A stretch of DNA of 64,000 nt, from the NCBI GenBank assembly GCA_020249925.1, contig JADCER010000001.1, forward strand, positions 1-64,000, read 5' to 3'. The stretch is from Roseomonas sp. (lineage in GTDB: Bacteria > Pseudomonadota > Alphaproteobacteria > Acetobacterales > Acetobacteraceae). Shown one piece after another: positions 29,906 to 40,400 of this stretch. How positions within the stretch are numbered: position 1 is the stretch's first letter; the number at the start of each line of letters is the position of its first letter. Position numbers and translations under genes: made by a program. The notes under the pieces are model-generated. The model saw only the letters and a list, made by a program, of their open reading frames with translations. It ran no database searches and had not been told where the DNA came from.

Positions 29906-29959
29906 TGACGGCCACCACCAACCTCAAGTCTTTAGTTCTGTAAAGAAAGGAATACCCGG

Positions 29960-30292
29960 ATGGGTCTCAAGATTCGCCTTGCACGCGCTGGTGCCAAGAA
30001 GCGCCCCTATTATCACATCGTGATTGCCGATAGCCGCAGCCCGCGCGATGGCCGCTTTATCGAAAAGGTGGGTTCCTATAACCCCATGCTGCCGTCTGAG
30101 CATGCGGATCGCATTCGCCTGCAGGAAGATCGGCTGAAGCATTGGATCGGTAATGGCGCGGTTGCCACCGAACGCGTGGCGCGCTTTCTGGGTCGCGCTG
30201 GCCTGATCGCCATGCCGGCGATCCCGGCGCAAACGAAGCAGGCGCAGCCGAAGAAGAAGGCGCAGGAACGCGCCGCTGCGGCAGCCGGCTGA
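29960..30292 (+). CDS. rpsP: 30S ribosomal protein S16
   Basis: A 110-residue S16, recognised by [40 protein letters not shown] and [20 protein letters not shown] lysine/alanine-rich tail ([13 protein letters not shown]) extends past the core, as in many alphaproteobacteria. AAAGGAA precedes the ATG. It lies 54 bp after ffh in the conserved rpsP-rimM-trmD-rplS order. Confidence 0.98.
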   Translation: MGLKIRLARAGAKKRPYYHIVIADSRSPRDGRFIEKVGSYNPMLPSEHADRIRLQEDRLKHWIGNGAVATERVARFLGRAGLIAMPAIPAQTKQAQPKKKAQERAAAAAG

Positions 30293-30322
30293 AGCAGGCT
30301 TTAGCGGCAGGCAGCACGGCAG

Positions 30323-30838
30323 ATGGGCGGCAAGCGCATTATGGTGGGGGAGTTCGGCAGGCCGCATGGCGTGCGCGGGCTTTTGCGCCTGCGTGCCTTC
30401 ACCGCCGATCCGGCTGCCATCACCGCCTATGGCCCGCTCTCCGATGAGGCTGGCACACGGCAATTCCGCCTGACGCTGAAAGGCCCTGATCTTGTGGCCG
30501 TTGAAGGCATCACGGATCGGGATGCCGCGCAGCGCCTGACTGGCACACGCCTTTTCGTCGCGCGGGAGGCTTTGCCCCCCACCGAGGAAGAGGAATTCTA
30601 CCTCGCGGACCTGATCGGCCTACGGGCGGTGACGGAGGCGGGTGAGCTGCTCGGCACCGTGCGCGCGGTGGAAGATCATGGCGGTGGCGCTTTCCTGGTG
30701 GTGGAAGGGGCGAGCGAAATGCTGCTGCCCTTCACGCGCCAGGTGGTGCCCAGCGTGGATATCGCCGCCGGGCAGCTTGTTGTTGTGCCGCCCGCTGAAG
30801 TGCTGGTGACGCCTGAAGGGAAGGAGGCCGCGGCATGA
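30323..30838 (+). CDS. rimM: Ribosome maturation factor RimM
   Basis: A 171-residue 30S assembly factor that binds S19 and helps mature the 16S rRNA head domain. The RimM N domain has [20 protein letters not shown], and the PRC-barrel C domain starts with [22 protein letters not shown] 30323 is used; an ATG at 30341 closer to the conserved start is possible. It overlaps trmD by ATGA. Confidence 0.96.
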   Translation: MGGKRIMVGEFGRPHGVRGLLRLRAFTADPAAITAYGPLSDEAGTRQFRLTLKGPDLVAVEGITDRDAAQRLTGTRLFVAREALPPTEEEEFYLADLIGLRAVTEAGELLGTVRAVEDHGGGAFLVVEGASEMLLPFTRQVVPSVDIAAGQLVVVPPAEVLVTPEGKEAAA

Positions 30839-31575
30839 CTTGGCGCGCCGATATCCTGACGCTGTTCCCGGAAATGTTCCCAGGGCCGCTTGGGCTTTCC
30901 TTGGCTGGGCGTGGCTTGCGCGAGGGGCTTTGGTCCTTGGCCGCGCATGACATTCGCGACCATGCCAAGGACCGCCATCGCAGCGTGGATGACACGCCTT
31001 TCGGGGGCGGTGCCGGCATGGTGCTGCGCCCGGATGTGGTGGATGCGGCGGTGGGCGCGGCCTTGACCGAAATGCCAGCACGGCCGGTGATTTACCTGAC
31101 GCCGCGCGGGCGGTTGCTGGATCAGGCCCTGGTCCGGGAATTGGCGGCGGGGCCGGGGGCGGTACTGCTTTGCGGGCGTTATGAAGGCGTGGATCAGCGC
31201 GTGATTGAAGCGCGCGGCATGCTGGAAATCTCGATTGGCGATTATGTGCTGAGCGGGGGGGAATTGGCCGCACTCACGCTGCTTGATGCCTGTGTGCGCC
31301 TGCTGCCGGGCGTCATGGGGGCGGCGGAAAGCGCTGCCGAGGAAAGCCATGGCGCCGAGGGGCTTTTGGAATATCCGCATTACACGCGCCCAGCCGAATG
31401 GGCCGGGCGCGCGGTGCCGGAGGTACTGCTTTCGGGCCATCACGCCGCCATCGCGGCCTGGCGCCGGGCCGAAAGCGAGACAATCACAAAGGAACGCCGC
31501 CCCGATCTTTGGGCGCGGCATGAAACACAGCGCGGAGGCGCGGGGGCCATTGCCGGCCATCCCGCCGCCGCCTAA
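30835..31575 (+). CDS. trmD: tRNA (guanine37-N1)-methyltransferase TrmD
   Basis: A 246-residue SPOUT methyltransferase making m1G37, which prevents frameshifting. Markers are [15 protein letters not shown], the [20 protein letters not shown] loop, [13 protein letters not shown] and the knot segment [20 protein letters not shown]. The ATG overlaps the rimM stop. Its length and order are standard. Confidence 0.98.
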   Translation: MTWRADILTLFPEMFPGPLGLSLAGRGLREGLWSLAAHDIRDHAKDRHRSVDDTPFGGGAGMVLRPDVVDAAVGAALTEMPARPVIYLTPRGRLLDQALVRELAAGPGAVLLCGRYEGVDQRVIEARGMLEISIGDYVLSGGELAALTLLDACVRLLPGVMGAAESAAEESHGAEGLLEYPHYTRPAEWAGRAVPEVLLSGHHAAIAAWRRAESETITKERRPDLWARHETQRGGAGAIAGHPAAA

Positions 31576-31599
31576 AGAAACCGCAGAAAGGGTACCAAC

Positions 31600-31995
31600 A
31601 TGAATATCTTGCAGCAATTCGAAGCTGATCAGCAGGCCAAGCTTGCCGCTGCCCGCGCCACGCCGGAATTCGGCCCGGGCGATACGGTGCGCGTCATGGT
31701 GAAGGTGGTGGAAGGCGAACGCGTCCGCACCCAGGCTTATGAAGGCGTCGTGATCGCGCGTTCCAACAAGGGCGTGCAGAGCAATTTCACCGTGCGCAAG
31801 CTTTCCTATGGGGAAGGGGTGGAGCGCGTGTTTCCGCTCTACAGCCCGAATGTCGCGGAAATTCAGGTGGTGCGCCGCGGCAAGGTGCGTCGCGCGAAGC
31901 TCTATTATTTGCGTGGCCGTACCGGCAAATCCGCGCGCATTGCGGAAAAGCTTGGCATGAAGGCCGATGGCGCCGCCAAGGCTGCCGAAGGCTGA
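31600..31995 (+). CDS. rplS: 50S ribosomal protein L19
   Basis: A 131-residue L19, located at the 30S-50S interface. Recognised by [34 protein letters not shown] and [17 protein letters not shown], with the final [15 protein letters not shown]. It lies 24 bp after trmD behind AGAAAGG. A strong hairpin follows the stop. Confidence 0.98.
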   Translation: MNILQQFEADQQAKLAAARATPEFGPGDTVRVMVKVVEGERVRTQAYEGVVIARSNKGVQSNFTVRKLSYGEGVERVFPLYSPNVAEIQVVRRGKVRRAKLYYLRGRTGKSARIAEKLGMKADGAAKAAEG

Positions 31996-32002
31996 ATGTT
32001 GC

Positions 32003-32026
32003 GGGCGCCGTAACGGCGGCGCCCTT
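32003..32026 (+). terminator. Hairpin after rplS
   Basis: GGGCGCCG at 32003-32010 pairs with CGGCGCCC at 32017-32024 around a 6-nt loop, starting 8 bp after the rplS stop. Only two T residues follow, so it is a weak intrinsic terminator or an mRNA 3'-end stabiliser that separates the ribosomal operon from leuC. Confidence 0.55.
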
Positions 32027-32047
32027 CGTATATAGGGGGAAGATGAA

Positions 32048-33478
32048 ATGTCAGCGCAAAAACCGCGTACGCTGTTCGACAAGATTTGGGACGCGCATGT
32101 TGTTGAAACCCTGCCGGATGGCACGGCGCTGCTCTATATTGATTTGCATCTGACCCATGAAGTGACCACGCCGCAGGCCTTTGATGGCCTGCGCGCCGCG
32201 GGACGCAAGGTGCGCCGCCCGGATGCGACACTCGCCGTGGTGGACCATAATATCGCGACCGATGACAGCCGCCGCACCGGCATTGTGGACCCCGAAAGCC
32301 GCTTGCAGGTTGAAACGCTGGAAAAGAACGTCGTTGAATTCGGCGTGCCCTACATCCCGCTGCTCGATGACCGTCAGGGCATTGTGCATGTGATCGGGCC
32401 TGAATTGGGCCGTTCGCTGCCGGGCATGACGATTGTCTGTGGTGACAGCCATACCTCGACCCATGGCGCCATGGGCGCGCTGGCGTTTGGTATCGGCACA
32501 TCGGAAGTGGAGCATGTGCTGGCGACGCAGACGCTGCTGCAAAAGCCCGCCAAGAACATGCGCGTTTCGGTGGATGGCAATCTGGCTTTTGGCTGTTCCG
32601 GCAAGGATATTGTGCTGGCCATTATCGGCAAGATCGGCACCGCCGGCGGCACGGGCCATGTGATTGAATATGCCGGGGATGCGATCCGGGCTCTCGACAT
32701 GGCAGGCCGCATGACGGTCTGCAACATGACCATTGAAGGTGGTGCGCGCGCCGGCATGGTCGCGCCTGACCAAACCACGTTTGATTACATCGCCAAAACG
32801 CCGAATGGCCCGAAGGGCGAGGCCTTCAAGCGCGCGCTGGAATGGTGGAAGACGCTGCCTTCCGATGCGGGTGCCCATTTCGACAAGGAATTGCGCCTTG
32901 CCGCGCATGAGATTGCGCCGCAGGTGACCTGGGGCACCAACCCGGAAGCGGTGCTGCCGATCACCGGCGTGGTGCCGAACCCAGCCGATGAGGCGAATGA
33001 GGCACGGCGCGCGCAGTTGCAGCGCATGGTGGAATATATGGGCCTGACGCCCGGCCAGCGCCTGACCGATTTGAAGGTGGATGTTGTCTTCATCGGTTCC
33101 TGCACCAATAGCCGGATTGAGGATATCCGCGCTGCCGCCGCCATCGCCAAGGGCCGGCGCGTGGCGGATCATGTGCGCGCGCTGGTGGTGCCAGGTTCGG
33201 GCCTGGTGAAGAAGCAGGCCGAAGCCGAAGGGCTGGATCGCATCCTGCGCGAAGCCGGCTTTGAATGGCGCGAAGCGGGTTGTTCCATGTGCCTAGGCAT
33301 GAACCCCGATAAGCTCACGCCGGGTCAGCGCAGCGCCAGTACGTCGAACCGCAATTTCGAAGGCCGGCAGGGCCCCGGCGGGCGGACCCATTTGCTGAGC
33401 CCCGCCATGGCGGCCGCTGCGGCACTCGCGGGCCATTTGGCCGATGTGCGTGATTATCAGCCGAAGGGAGCGATCTGA
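32048..33478 (+). CDS. leuC: 3-isopropylmalate dehydratase large subunit
   Basis: A 476-residue aconitase-family subunit that isomerises 2-isopropylmalate to 3-isopropylmalate with LeuD. The [4Fe-4S] ligands are in [17 protein letters not shown] and [14 protein letters not shown]. Active-site stretches include [19 protein letters not shown] and [18 protein letters not shown]. It starts leuC-leuD-leuB; leuA is not in the window. No leader peptide or riboswitch was seen in the 52 bp upstream. Confidence 0.98.
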   Translation: MSAQKPRTLFDKIWDAHVVETLPDGTALLYIDLHLTHEVTTPQAFDGLRAAGRKVRRPDATLAVVDHNIATDDSRRTGIVDPESRLQVETLEKNVVEFGVPYIPLLDDRQGIVHVIGPELGRSLPGMTIVCGDSHTSTHGAMGALAFGIGTSEVEHVLATQTLLQKPAKNMRVSVDGNLAFGCSGKDIVLAIIGKIGTAGGTGHVIEYAGDAIRALDMAGRMTVCNMTIEGGARAGMVAPDQTTFDYIAKTPNGPKGEAFKRALEWWKTLPSDAGAHFDKELRLAAHEIAPQVTWGTNPEAVLPITGVVPNPADEANEARRAQLQRMVEYMGLTPGQRLTDLKVDVVFIGSCTNSRIEDIRAAAAIAKGRRVADHVRALVVPGSGLVKKQAEAEGLDRILREAGFEWREAGCSMCLGMNPDKLTPGQRSASTSNRNFEGRQGPGGRTHLLSPAMAAAAALAGHLADVRDYQPKGAI

Positions 33479-33479
33479 C

Positions 33480-34091
33480 ATGCAAGCCTTCACCAAGCTT
33501 ACCGGTATCGCAGCCCCCTTGCCCAAGGCGAATGTGGATACCGACCAGATCATCCCGGCGCGGTTTTTGAAATCCATCAGCCGGCTTGGTTTCGGCAAGA
33601 ACCTGTTCGCCAATTTCCGTTTCAAGGAAGATGGCTCGGAGAACCCGGATTTCGTGCTGAACCAGGAACCTTATCGCAAGGCCGAGATCCTGATTGCCTT
33701 TGAAAACTTCGGCTGCGGATCTTCGCGTGAACACGCGCCCTGGGCCTTGTTGGATTTCGGCATTCGCTGCGTGATCGCGCCCGATTTCGCCGATATCTTC
33801 CACAATAACTGCTTCAAGAATGGCGTGCTGCCGGTGCGCCTGCCGCGCGAGATTTGCGAAAAGCTGATGGAAGACGCGAAGATGGGCGGCAATGCGCGCA
33901 TCAGCGTTGATCTGGAACGCCAGGTGGTGGTGCGCCCGAATGGGGAGGAGATTCCCTTCCAGATAGACCCGCTGCGGCGGCATCTGATGCTGAATGGGCT
34001 GGATGATATCGGCCAGACCATGCAGCACGCGCCAGCGATTGATGGCTTTGAAGCCCGTCAGCGCGCTGCCCAGCCCTGGCTCTATGCCTGA
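33480..34091 (+). CDS. leuD: 3-isopropylmalate dehydratase small subunit
   Basis: A 203-residue partner of LeuC. Markers are [36 protein letters not shown] and [17 protein letters not shown] 33480 (MQAFTKLTG) starts one base after the leuC stop and follows GAAGGGAG. Its length is typical. Confidence 0.98.
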   Translation: MQAFTKLTGIAAPLPKANVDTDQIIPARFLKSISRLGFGKNLFANFRFKEDGSENPDFVLNQEPYRKAEILIAFENFGCGSSREHAPWALLDFGIRCVIAPDFADIFHNNCFKNGVLPVRLPREICEKLMEDAKMGGNARISVDLERQVVVRPNGEEIPFQIDPLRRHLMLNGLDDIGQTMQHAPAIDGFEARQRAAQPWLYA

Positions 34092-34136
34092 TTGACACGC
34101 GCCCTGGCGCGATGCCGGGGCGAGAAGGAAACAACC

Positions 34137-35249
34137 ATGTCATCGAACAAGAAGCTTCTCATCCTGCCCGGCGACGGAATTGGTCCCGAAGTGATGCGCG
34201 AAGTGCGCCGCGTGGTGGATTGGATGGATCGCCGCCGCCATGTCTCCTTCAATATTGAAGAAGGGCTGGTGGGCGGTGCGGCTTTGGATACGGAAGGCAC
34301 GCCCTGTTCTGATGAAACCGTGGCGCGTGCGAAGGTAGCGGATGCGGTGCTGTTCGGGTCTGTCGGTGGGCCGAAATGGGATTCCATGCCCTTCGACAAG
34401 CGCCCGGAATTGGGCGTGCTGCGGCTGCGCAAGGACCTTGGCCTTTTCGCTAATCTCCGCCCCGCCGTGGTGCTTGATCCGCTGGTGGAAGCTTCCAGCC
34501 TGAAGCCTGATCTGGTGCGCGGGCTTGATGTGATGATCGTGCGCGAATCAACCGGCGGCATTTACTTCGGCGAACCGCGCGGCATCCACACGGATGCCAA
34601 TGGCAAGCGCACCGGCATTGATACGGAAGTCTATACCGAAGACGAAATCGCCCGCGTGGCCCGCATTGCCTTTGATCTCGCGCGCAAGCGCCGCAACAAG
34701 GTCACCAGTGTTGAGAAGGCGAATGTCATGCAATCCGGGCGCCTGTGGCGCGCGGTGGTGGGCGAAATCGGCAAGGCCGAATTCCCCGATGTCGAGCTTG
34801 AGCATATGTATGCCGATAATTGCGCCATGCAGCTTTGCTCTCGCCCGAAGCAGTTTGATGTGATCCTGGGGTCCAACCTTTTCGGTGATGTGCTGTCTGA
34901 TCTGGCCGCCGCGCTGACCGGTTCGCTCGGCATGCTGCCATCGGCCACGCTGGGCGCGGTAGATGCCTCAGGCCGGCGCCATGCCTTGTATGAGCCCGTG
35001 CATGGCTCGGCGCCCGATATCGCCGGCAAGGGCATCGCCAATCCTTGTGCGCAGATCCTGTCCTTCGCCATGCTGCTCCGCTGGTCCTTCGGGATGGAGG
35101 AAGATGCGCGGCTGGTGGAAGCGGCTGTAGAGAAGGTGCTGGCCGGTGGGCTGCGCACCGCTGACATCATGCAGGCCGGCATGGCACGGGTTGGCACCAG
35201 CGTGATGGGTGAGGCCGTAGTGCGCGAATTGGATAAGCTCGCCGCGTGA
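34137..35249 (+). CDS. leuB: 3-isopropylmalate dehydrogenase
   Basis: A 370-residue NAD+-dependent beta-decarboxylating dehydrogenase giving 2-oxoisocaproate for leucine synthesis. Conserved parts are [32 protein letters not shown], the [15 protein letters not shown] loop, ADNCAMQL and the cofactor segment [22 protein letters not shown] 34137 follows GAGAAGGAA. Confidence 0.98.
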   Translation: MSSNKKLLILPGDGIGPEVMREVRRVVDWMDRRRHVSFNIEEGLVGGAALDTEGTPCSDETVARAKVADAVLFGSVGGPKWDSMPFDKRPELGVLRLRKDLGLFANLRPAVVLDPLVEASSLKPDLVRGLDVMIVRESTGGIYFGEPRGIHTDANGKRTGIDTEVYTEDEIARVARIAFDLARKRRNKVTSVEKANVMQSGRLWRAVVGEIGKAEFPDVELEHMYADNCAMQLCSRPKQFDVILGSNLFGDVLSDLAAALTGSLGMLPSATLGAVDASGRRHALYEPVHGSAPDIAGKGIANPCAQILSFAMLLRWSFGMEEDARLVEAAVEKVLAGGLRTADIMQAGMARVGTSVMGEAVVRELDKLAA

Positions 35250-35314
35250 TCAATTAGCGGGGCTTGCGGGGTTGCGCCTTTGGCGCGGCTCCGCTATCCG
35301 TCGCCTCATCAAGG

Positions 35315-35391
35315 GCGCCCGTAGCTCAGCTGGATAGAGCACCAGACTACGAATCTGGGGGTCAGAGGTTCGAATCCTTTCGGGCGCGCCA
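35315..35391 (+). tRNA. tRNA-Arg (anticodon ACG)
   Basis: The acceptor stem pairs GCGCCCG (35315-35321) with CGGGCGC (35381-35387), with G discriminator and encoded CCA at 35389-35391. The anticodon stem CCAGA/TCTGG closes loop CTACGAA, giving ACG (read as inosine-CG). The T arm has GGTTCGAATCC. Its last 14 bases recur as a direct repeat at 46999-47012, marking it as a likely integration site. Confidence 0.98.
35378..35391 (+). repeat. Candidate att repeat, left (tRNA-Arg 3' end)
   Basis: TTTCGGGCGCGCCA is the 3' end of tRNA-Arg and is repeated exactly at 46999-47012 in the same orientation. Including one mismatch the match extends to 17 bp. This is the pattern left by tyrosine-recombinase insertion into a tRNA 3' end. 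Confidence 0.6.
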
Positions 35392-36046
35392 AATCACTTT
35401 CTAAACTACTGATATTCTTGATTAAATTATCTGATTGGTTGATGCCGCAGGCATAATCTTGGTTTTGAAATCATGGTCGGCGGCCCCACGTCATCGCCTG
35501 GGGAAGCAAGATGACGCTTTGTGCTTCGAAGACCTTGTGGCTCATTTTAACGCTAGTTGATACAAAATGCGATTAGTACACGTGGCAGCCGCCATGTCTT
35601 TGATCTGCGCCCTTTCTTTCCCATCCCGGTCGCGTCTGGCGCCGGATCCCCAATCCAGTGCAAGCGCGCATCATTGATCCTCCGTTGCGAAACGCCGCAC
35701 CAAGACCACGGCGCCCGAGTTTGGGAGCAAGATCTCATCCGCATCAGCGTCGTCGGCTGGGGGCGGTTTTGTCTATCTGCTTGTGCTGGCTAGGAAATTA
35801 CGGCCGGCCAAGCGCGCTTGATGCCGCGATGGAGGCCTTTACCTGCAACTTTCCTGATGCTCTGCGTGGGGGATCTCAGCACCGACCCTTCAACGAAATC
35901 CCAAAGGGAAGAGTTTAATGGAATATCCTATTGTTGCGAGTCTCGCCAATTTCCCCTCGCCCTCATAGGCATGTACGTGTAGTAAAACGTGCGTGGTGCA
36001 AATTTTCGATCATCACTCACAAAAACGACACGAGGCATGCAGCGTG
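35392..36046. other. AT-richer intergenic stretch with no supported gene
   Basis: About 650 bp between tRNA-Arg and the FadL-like gene, with lower GC than the surroundings. Short open frames exist on both strands (for example 35658-35918 on plus) but show no family features, codon bias or good ribosome sites. No integrase or transposase fragment could be recognised. It probably holds the promoter of the downstream operon and decayed island DNA. Confidence 0.5.
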
Positions 36047-37423
36047 ATGGGTCGGTCCAGAATGGGTTACCGAGAATACGCAAAGGCAAGCGCTTGGGCG
36101 GCTTCCGCGGTACTGTCGGCTGCGCCGGTCCTCCAGAACGGTGTTGCGCAGGCGGCCGGCTATCAGACCATCACGCAAAGCACCTCCGTGTTGGGATCGG
36201 CGCAAGCTGGCATGTCAGCCGGTCCCTATGATCTCAGCCGGCTTTCGCTCAATCCGGCGGCACTCGGCCTTGGCTCCGGATTTGATATCTCGGTGAATCT
36301 CACGGGCATTGCGACCAGTCAGACCATGCGGGATAGCGCCGGCACCACCTCTCTCGGAACTCCTCTGGGCGGTGGGAACGGAGGCGATTCGGGCGGCGTT
36401 TTCGGACTGCCTAGTTTTTATGCAGGCTATTCGCTGGACGATCGGACGCGGCTTGGCATCGGTGTGACCTCCTATTTCGGTCTTGGATCAAAATGGGATG
36501 CGGGGTGGCAGGGGCGCTACTATGCCGGTTCAGCCTCCCTGGCGGTGATCGACATTACGCCGGTCATTTCCTTTCAGCCTGTACCATCCCTCATCATCGC
36601 GGGCGGGCCGGTCTTCGAATATGCGCGCACCAAAACCAATACGGCGATTGATTTTGGTTCCATTGATGTGTTGCAGACCGGCGGCGCCTTCGGGGGTGTG
36701 CCAGGGGGCAGCGACGGTTCGCTTGCCACACGCGCCACAAGCTGGGCGGCGGGGTTCATCCTTGGCGCAACTTATGACCTGTTCGAAGGCACGCGCCTTG
36801 GCGTTTCCTACCGTTCCGAATTGCGGCACGGGCAGCGCGGCACAGCGGATTTCAGCTTGGGTGGCCCCACAGGCCAGGGGCTTGCCGCAGCCACCGGCGC
36901 CTTCGCGGACAGCAAGATCAGAAGCGGTCTTGACAATCCTGCGACGCTGATCTTCGGCCTGTCACAGCAGATCACGCCATCCTTTACGCTTTTCGCCGAT
37001 GCACGGCGCACGTTCTGGAGCAGCGTGAAGCACCTCACCATTTCATTCGACAACCCCGCCAATCCAGCGGCGGTGACGGTTTTGGACTTGCGCGATTCAT
37101 GGTTTGTTGCCCAGGGTGGCCGCTATCAGATCAATGAACGCCTCGCGGTGCGCGCCGGCGCCGCCTATGACGAGGCGGCAACGCGCACCCCGACACGCAG
37201 CCCCATCCTGGCGGAGAATACGAGCTACTGGGTCGCTGGAGGTCTTGAAGCGCAGTTGAACGAGAACCTACGGCTTGATTTCGCCCTGGGGCATCGCTTC
37301 ATGGCAGATGCGCCTGTTGCATTGTCTTCAACGCAAACAGGCAATGCCGTGCGTGGGAATTACCGTGGCACAGCCAGCAGCAGCGCCAATTTCGCGGCCA
37401 TCCAGATAACGTGGCGCTTTTGA
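36047..37423 (+). CDS. FadL/OMPP1-type outer-membrane channel
   Basis: A 458-residue beta-barrel protein of the OMPP1/FadL/TodX family, which imports long-chain fatty acids and other hydrophobic compounds. A signal peptide ending at GVAQA precedes GYQTITQSTSVLGSAQAGMS. The family hallmark LSRLSLNPAALGLG corresponds to the NPA hatch motif. Alternating amphipathic strands fill the rest, ending in the C-terminal aromatic FAAIQITWRF expected for BAM-dependent insertion. ATG 36047 is used; ATG 36062 is possible. The cyclase gene starts 13 bp before its stop. With two flavin enzymes and a decarboxylase nearby, uptake of a lipid-like or terpenoid substrate is a reasonable guess. Confidence 0.85.
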   Translation: MGRSRMGYREYAKASAWAASAVLSAAPVLQNGVAQAAGYQTITQSTSVLGSAQAGMSAGPYDLSRLSLNPAALGLGSGFDISVNLTGIATSQTMRDSAGTTSLGTPLGGGNGGDSGGVFGLPSFYAGYSLDDRTRLGIGVTSYFGLGSKWDAGWQGRYYAGSASLAVIDITPVISFQPVPSLIIAGGPVFEYARTKTNTAIDFGSIDVLQTGGAFGGVPGGSDGSLATRATSWAAGFILGATYDLFEGTRLGVSYRSELRHGQRGTADFSLGGPTGQGLAAATGAFADSKIRSGLDNPATLIFGLSQQITPSFTLFADARRTFWSSVKHLTISFDNPANPAAVTVLDLRDSWFVAQGGRYQINERLAVRAGAAYDEAATRTPTRSPILAENTSYWVAGGLEAQLNENLRLDFALGHRFMADAPVALSSTQTGNAVRGNYRGTASSSANFAAIQITWRF

Positions 37424-40400
37424 CGGACGCCCTGCCTATTGCCGCTTCGCTTACGCCTTACGTGTCGGCGCTGCTGCGCGCCAATGTCACACGCGGTGCC
37501 GCGGTGGAAAGCTTGCACGGCGCAGTACTGCTGCTTGATATCGTCGATTCAACCGGTCTTGCCAATCGTTACGCGGCTGAAGGGCCCGAAGGCGCCGAAC
37601 GCCTGGGCGAGGCGCTTGCGACGCATCTGCGCCCGGTCTTTGATCTGGTGGCGGCGCGCGGCGGGGACATTGTCGCGATGGAAGGTGATTCCATCACCGC
37701 GGTTTGGCGCGACACGCCCGAATTGCCGCCTGCTGCCGGGCGTGCTGCTGCAACCGCACTGGCACTCCGCGACCTGCTGGAAGGCAAGGCCATCCGCCAG
37801 CGTATTGTTGTGGCTGCGGGCGCGCTGCATGCCCTGCCGCTTTCCCTCGGCAATGGCAGGAACCTTTTTCTCCTTGCCGGCCCGCCGCTGCGCGCCTTGG
37901 GGGCGCTGGCGGCTGATTGTCCGCCCAATCAGGTGCTGCTTGCAGCCGGCATAGAACCAAGCCCCGAAATCATTGGGCCGCCAGCAGAAATCCAATGCCC
38001 GGATGCCATGCTTGCGCCCTATCTGCCCGCCGGCATCTCTGCACGGGCAGTGCTTGCTGGTTCAGGCTGGTCTACCGAATTCCGCATTGTCACCGCCATC
38101 CTGCTGCGCCTGGACGGGTTTTTGCCTGAAACCGATGACGGTGCGCCGCTCGGCCGAGTGCTTCAACTCATTCAAGGCACGATTGCGGGACTGGGCCTTG
38201 GCATTTTCGAAGTGATTGAAGGCGACAAGGGCACCATCATCGGCATCTTCGCAGGCTTGCCGCCCTTCGTGCTGGATCAAAACGCTGCCGGCGCGCTTGA
38301 AGCCGCACGGCGCATCGCTGTTTTGCTTGAAGCGGAGTCAATCCCGTTTGGTATCGGCATCGCGACAGGGCGTGCCTTTACGAGCGATGTGGGCTCGGAT
38401 CGTCGCAGACTTCAGATCGTGCTGGGGCCTGTCATGTCACTTGCCGCAAGACTTATGCAGGTCTCGCGTTCTGATGTGCTGGCGGATCCTGATACAGTCG
38501 TCACTGCCGGTGCCCAGTTCAGCTTTGGTGAACCCTTTCTCCTGTCAACCAAGGGGCGCGCCGATCCTGTGCCCGTGCGGCGCCTGCTGGGCAGGAGTGC
38601 CGCCAGGCCAGCCGCTGCATCGCCTGAGCGCGGTAGCCTTATTGGCCGCGGCGACGAGGAAGCACATCTTGCTGCCTTCTTGGATCATGCGCCCGGCGGC
38701 TTGGCCGTGATTGTGGGAGAGGCGGGCGTCGGCAAATCAAGGCTATTGGCCCAAGCCCTACGCCTCGCGCAGGAACGTGGACGCCTTATTGTACCGGCGG
38801 CAGCACAAGCCATTGAACAGGATACGGCTTATTTCGCCCTTCGATCGATCCTGACGCATATGCTCGGCCTGACGGACCAGGCGACACCTGCCGATATCGC
38901 CTTGCGTTTGCGGGAATGTCTTCCCGATCAATCACTGCTTGGTCGCGCTGAGGCGCTGACAGATATTCTGCCAATAGACGTTGAAGCGCTTGGTCCGCAG
39001 CAGCCTTTATCAGGCGCCGCCCGGCCTGCGGCAGTCACTGAAATCATGCTGCGCCTCATCACGGTGCAGGACCAACCTAAGCTATTGCTGCTTGATGATA
39101 TCCAATGGCTTGATGGGTCTTCAGCACAAACCATTTCTGCGTTGTTGCGCCGGGCGCCGGGCCTTTTGGCCATAGCCGGTAGTCGGCCACTTGAAGCCGA
39201 GGCAAGGCCCGAAATACGGAGCCTTGTCGCCATGGCCGGGCGGAGCTTCTTGCTTTCGCGGTTGGATCGTGCCGCGACGGCGGAATTGGTGCGCGGCTTC
39301 CTTGGCGTCAGCGCCGTTCCAGCGCGTCTTGCGGAGTTCATTTATGACCGCAGCGAAGGGCTGCCGCTGCATGCCGAACAGCTGCTGCTCGTGATGCGCG
39401 AACGCGGAATGCTGCATTTCTCGCCGGATGGGCGGCAGGTTGAGGCCGTTCTGAGCAGTGATACCGGCATCGAAACATTGCGGGATGTCATTCTTCGTCG
39501 TGTTGACAGGCTTCCAGCAGAGCAGCAATTGGTGCTGAAAGTGGCAAGCGTACTTGGCCGCACGCTGGATCCGGCATTGCTTGCCGCCCTCCATCCTGAA
39601 GGCTCGCCACCGCAGGGGGCAGTTCAGGTGCTTGAGGATTCCGGGCTGCTGCAACGCGAAGGAAAACTGCTCGCCTTTCATCATATCCGGATCCAGGAAG
39701 CGGTCTATGATCTTTTGCCCTTCGCGCAGCGCCGCAACCTGCATCGCGCCGCCGCCGAAGCCACTGAAGCCATTCATCGTCAGGATATTGACCAACACTG
39801 CGCTTTGCTCGCGGCGCATTGGGAAAGGGCCGGCGAACCCGCGCGTGGGGCAACCTGGCGGCTGCGTGCCGCGGCGCGCGCCTTGGCGAGCGCCGCGCCC
39901 CTCGATGCGCTTGCCCATCTGCGCGCTGTTGCCTTGCAAGGCGGGTATGAGAAGCTTTTTCCTGATCTGGAACAGCGCAGAGCCTATGCACAAGTTTTCG
40001 GTCTTGCGGCGGATGAAGCGTCTGATTTCGAAACAGCTCATGCGTGGCTGATGGATTATGCGCGGCTATGTGGCGTGCGTGTGCCTAAAGGTGGAGGCAC
40101 CACCATCGGGCGCATCATGATGGCAGTTTTCAAGCAGGCGCTGCTCCGCGCCCGGCTTCTGCGGCCCCAGCGCAACCCGGAATCTGTTGCACGGGCAGCG
40201 GCGAATTCATCGCTGCATTGGCGCCTGGCCGAACACGCCTATTTTAAGGGGGATACGATGGGGGTCCTCCATGGCCAGCTTGTTGCCCTCAATGAAGCCG
40301 AATTTGGGCTTGCGTCGCGTGATATGGCGATTGCTTCCGGTGGTCTGTCTATTGCCCTTTCCCTCGGCGGCATGCGGAACCTTGCCCATTACTATCAAAG

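Noticed and set aside
35553-35918. Transposase or small gene remnants after tRNA-Arg
   Set aside because: No frame on either strand shows transposase or integrase motifs.
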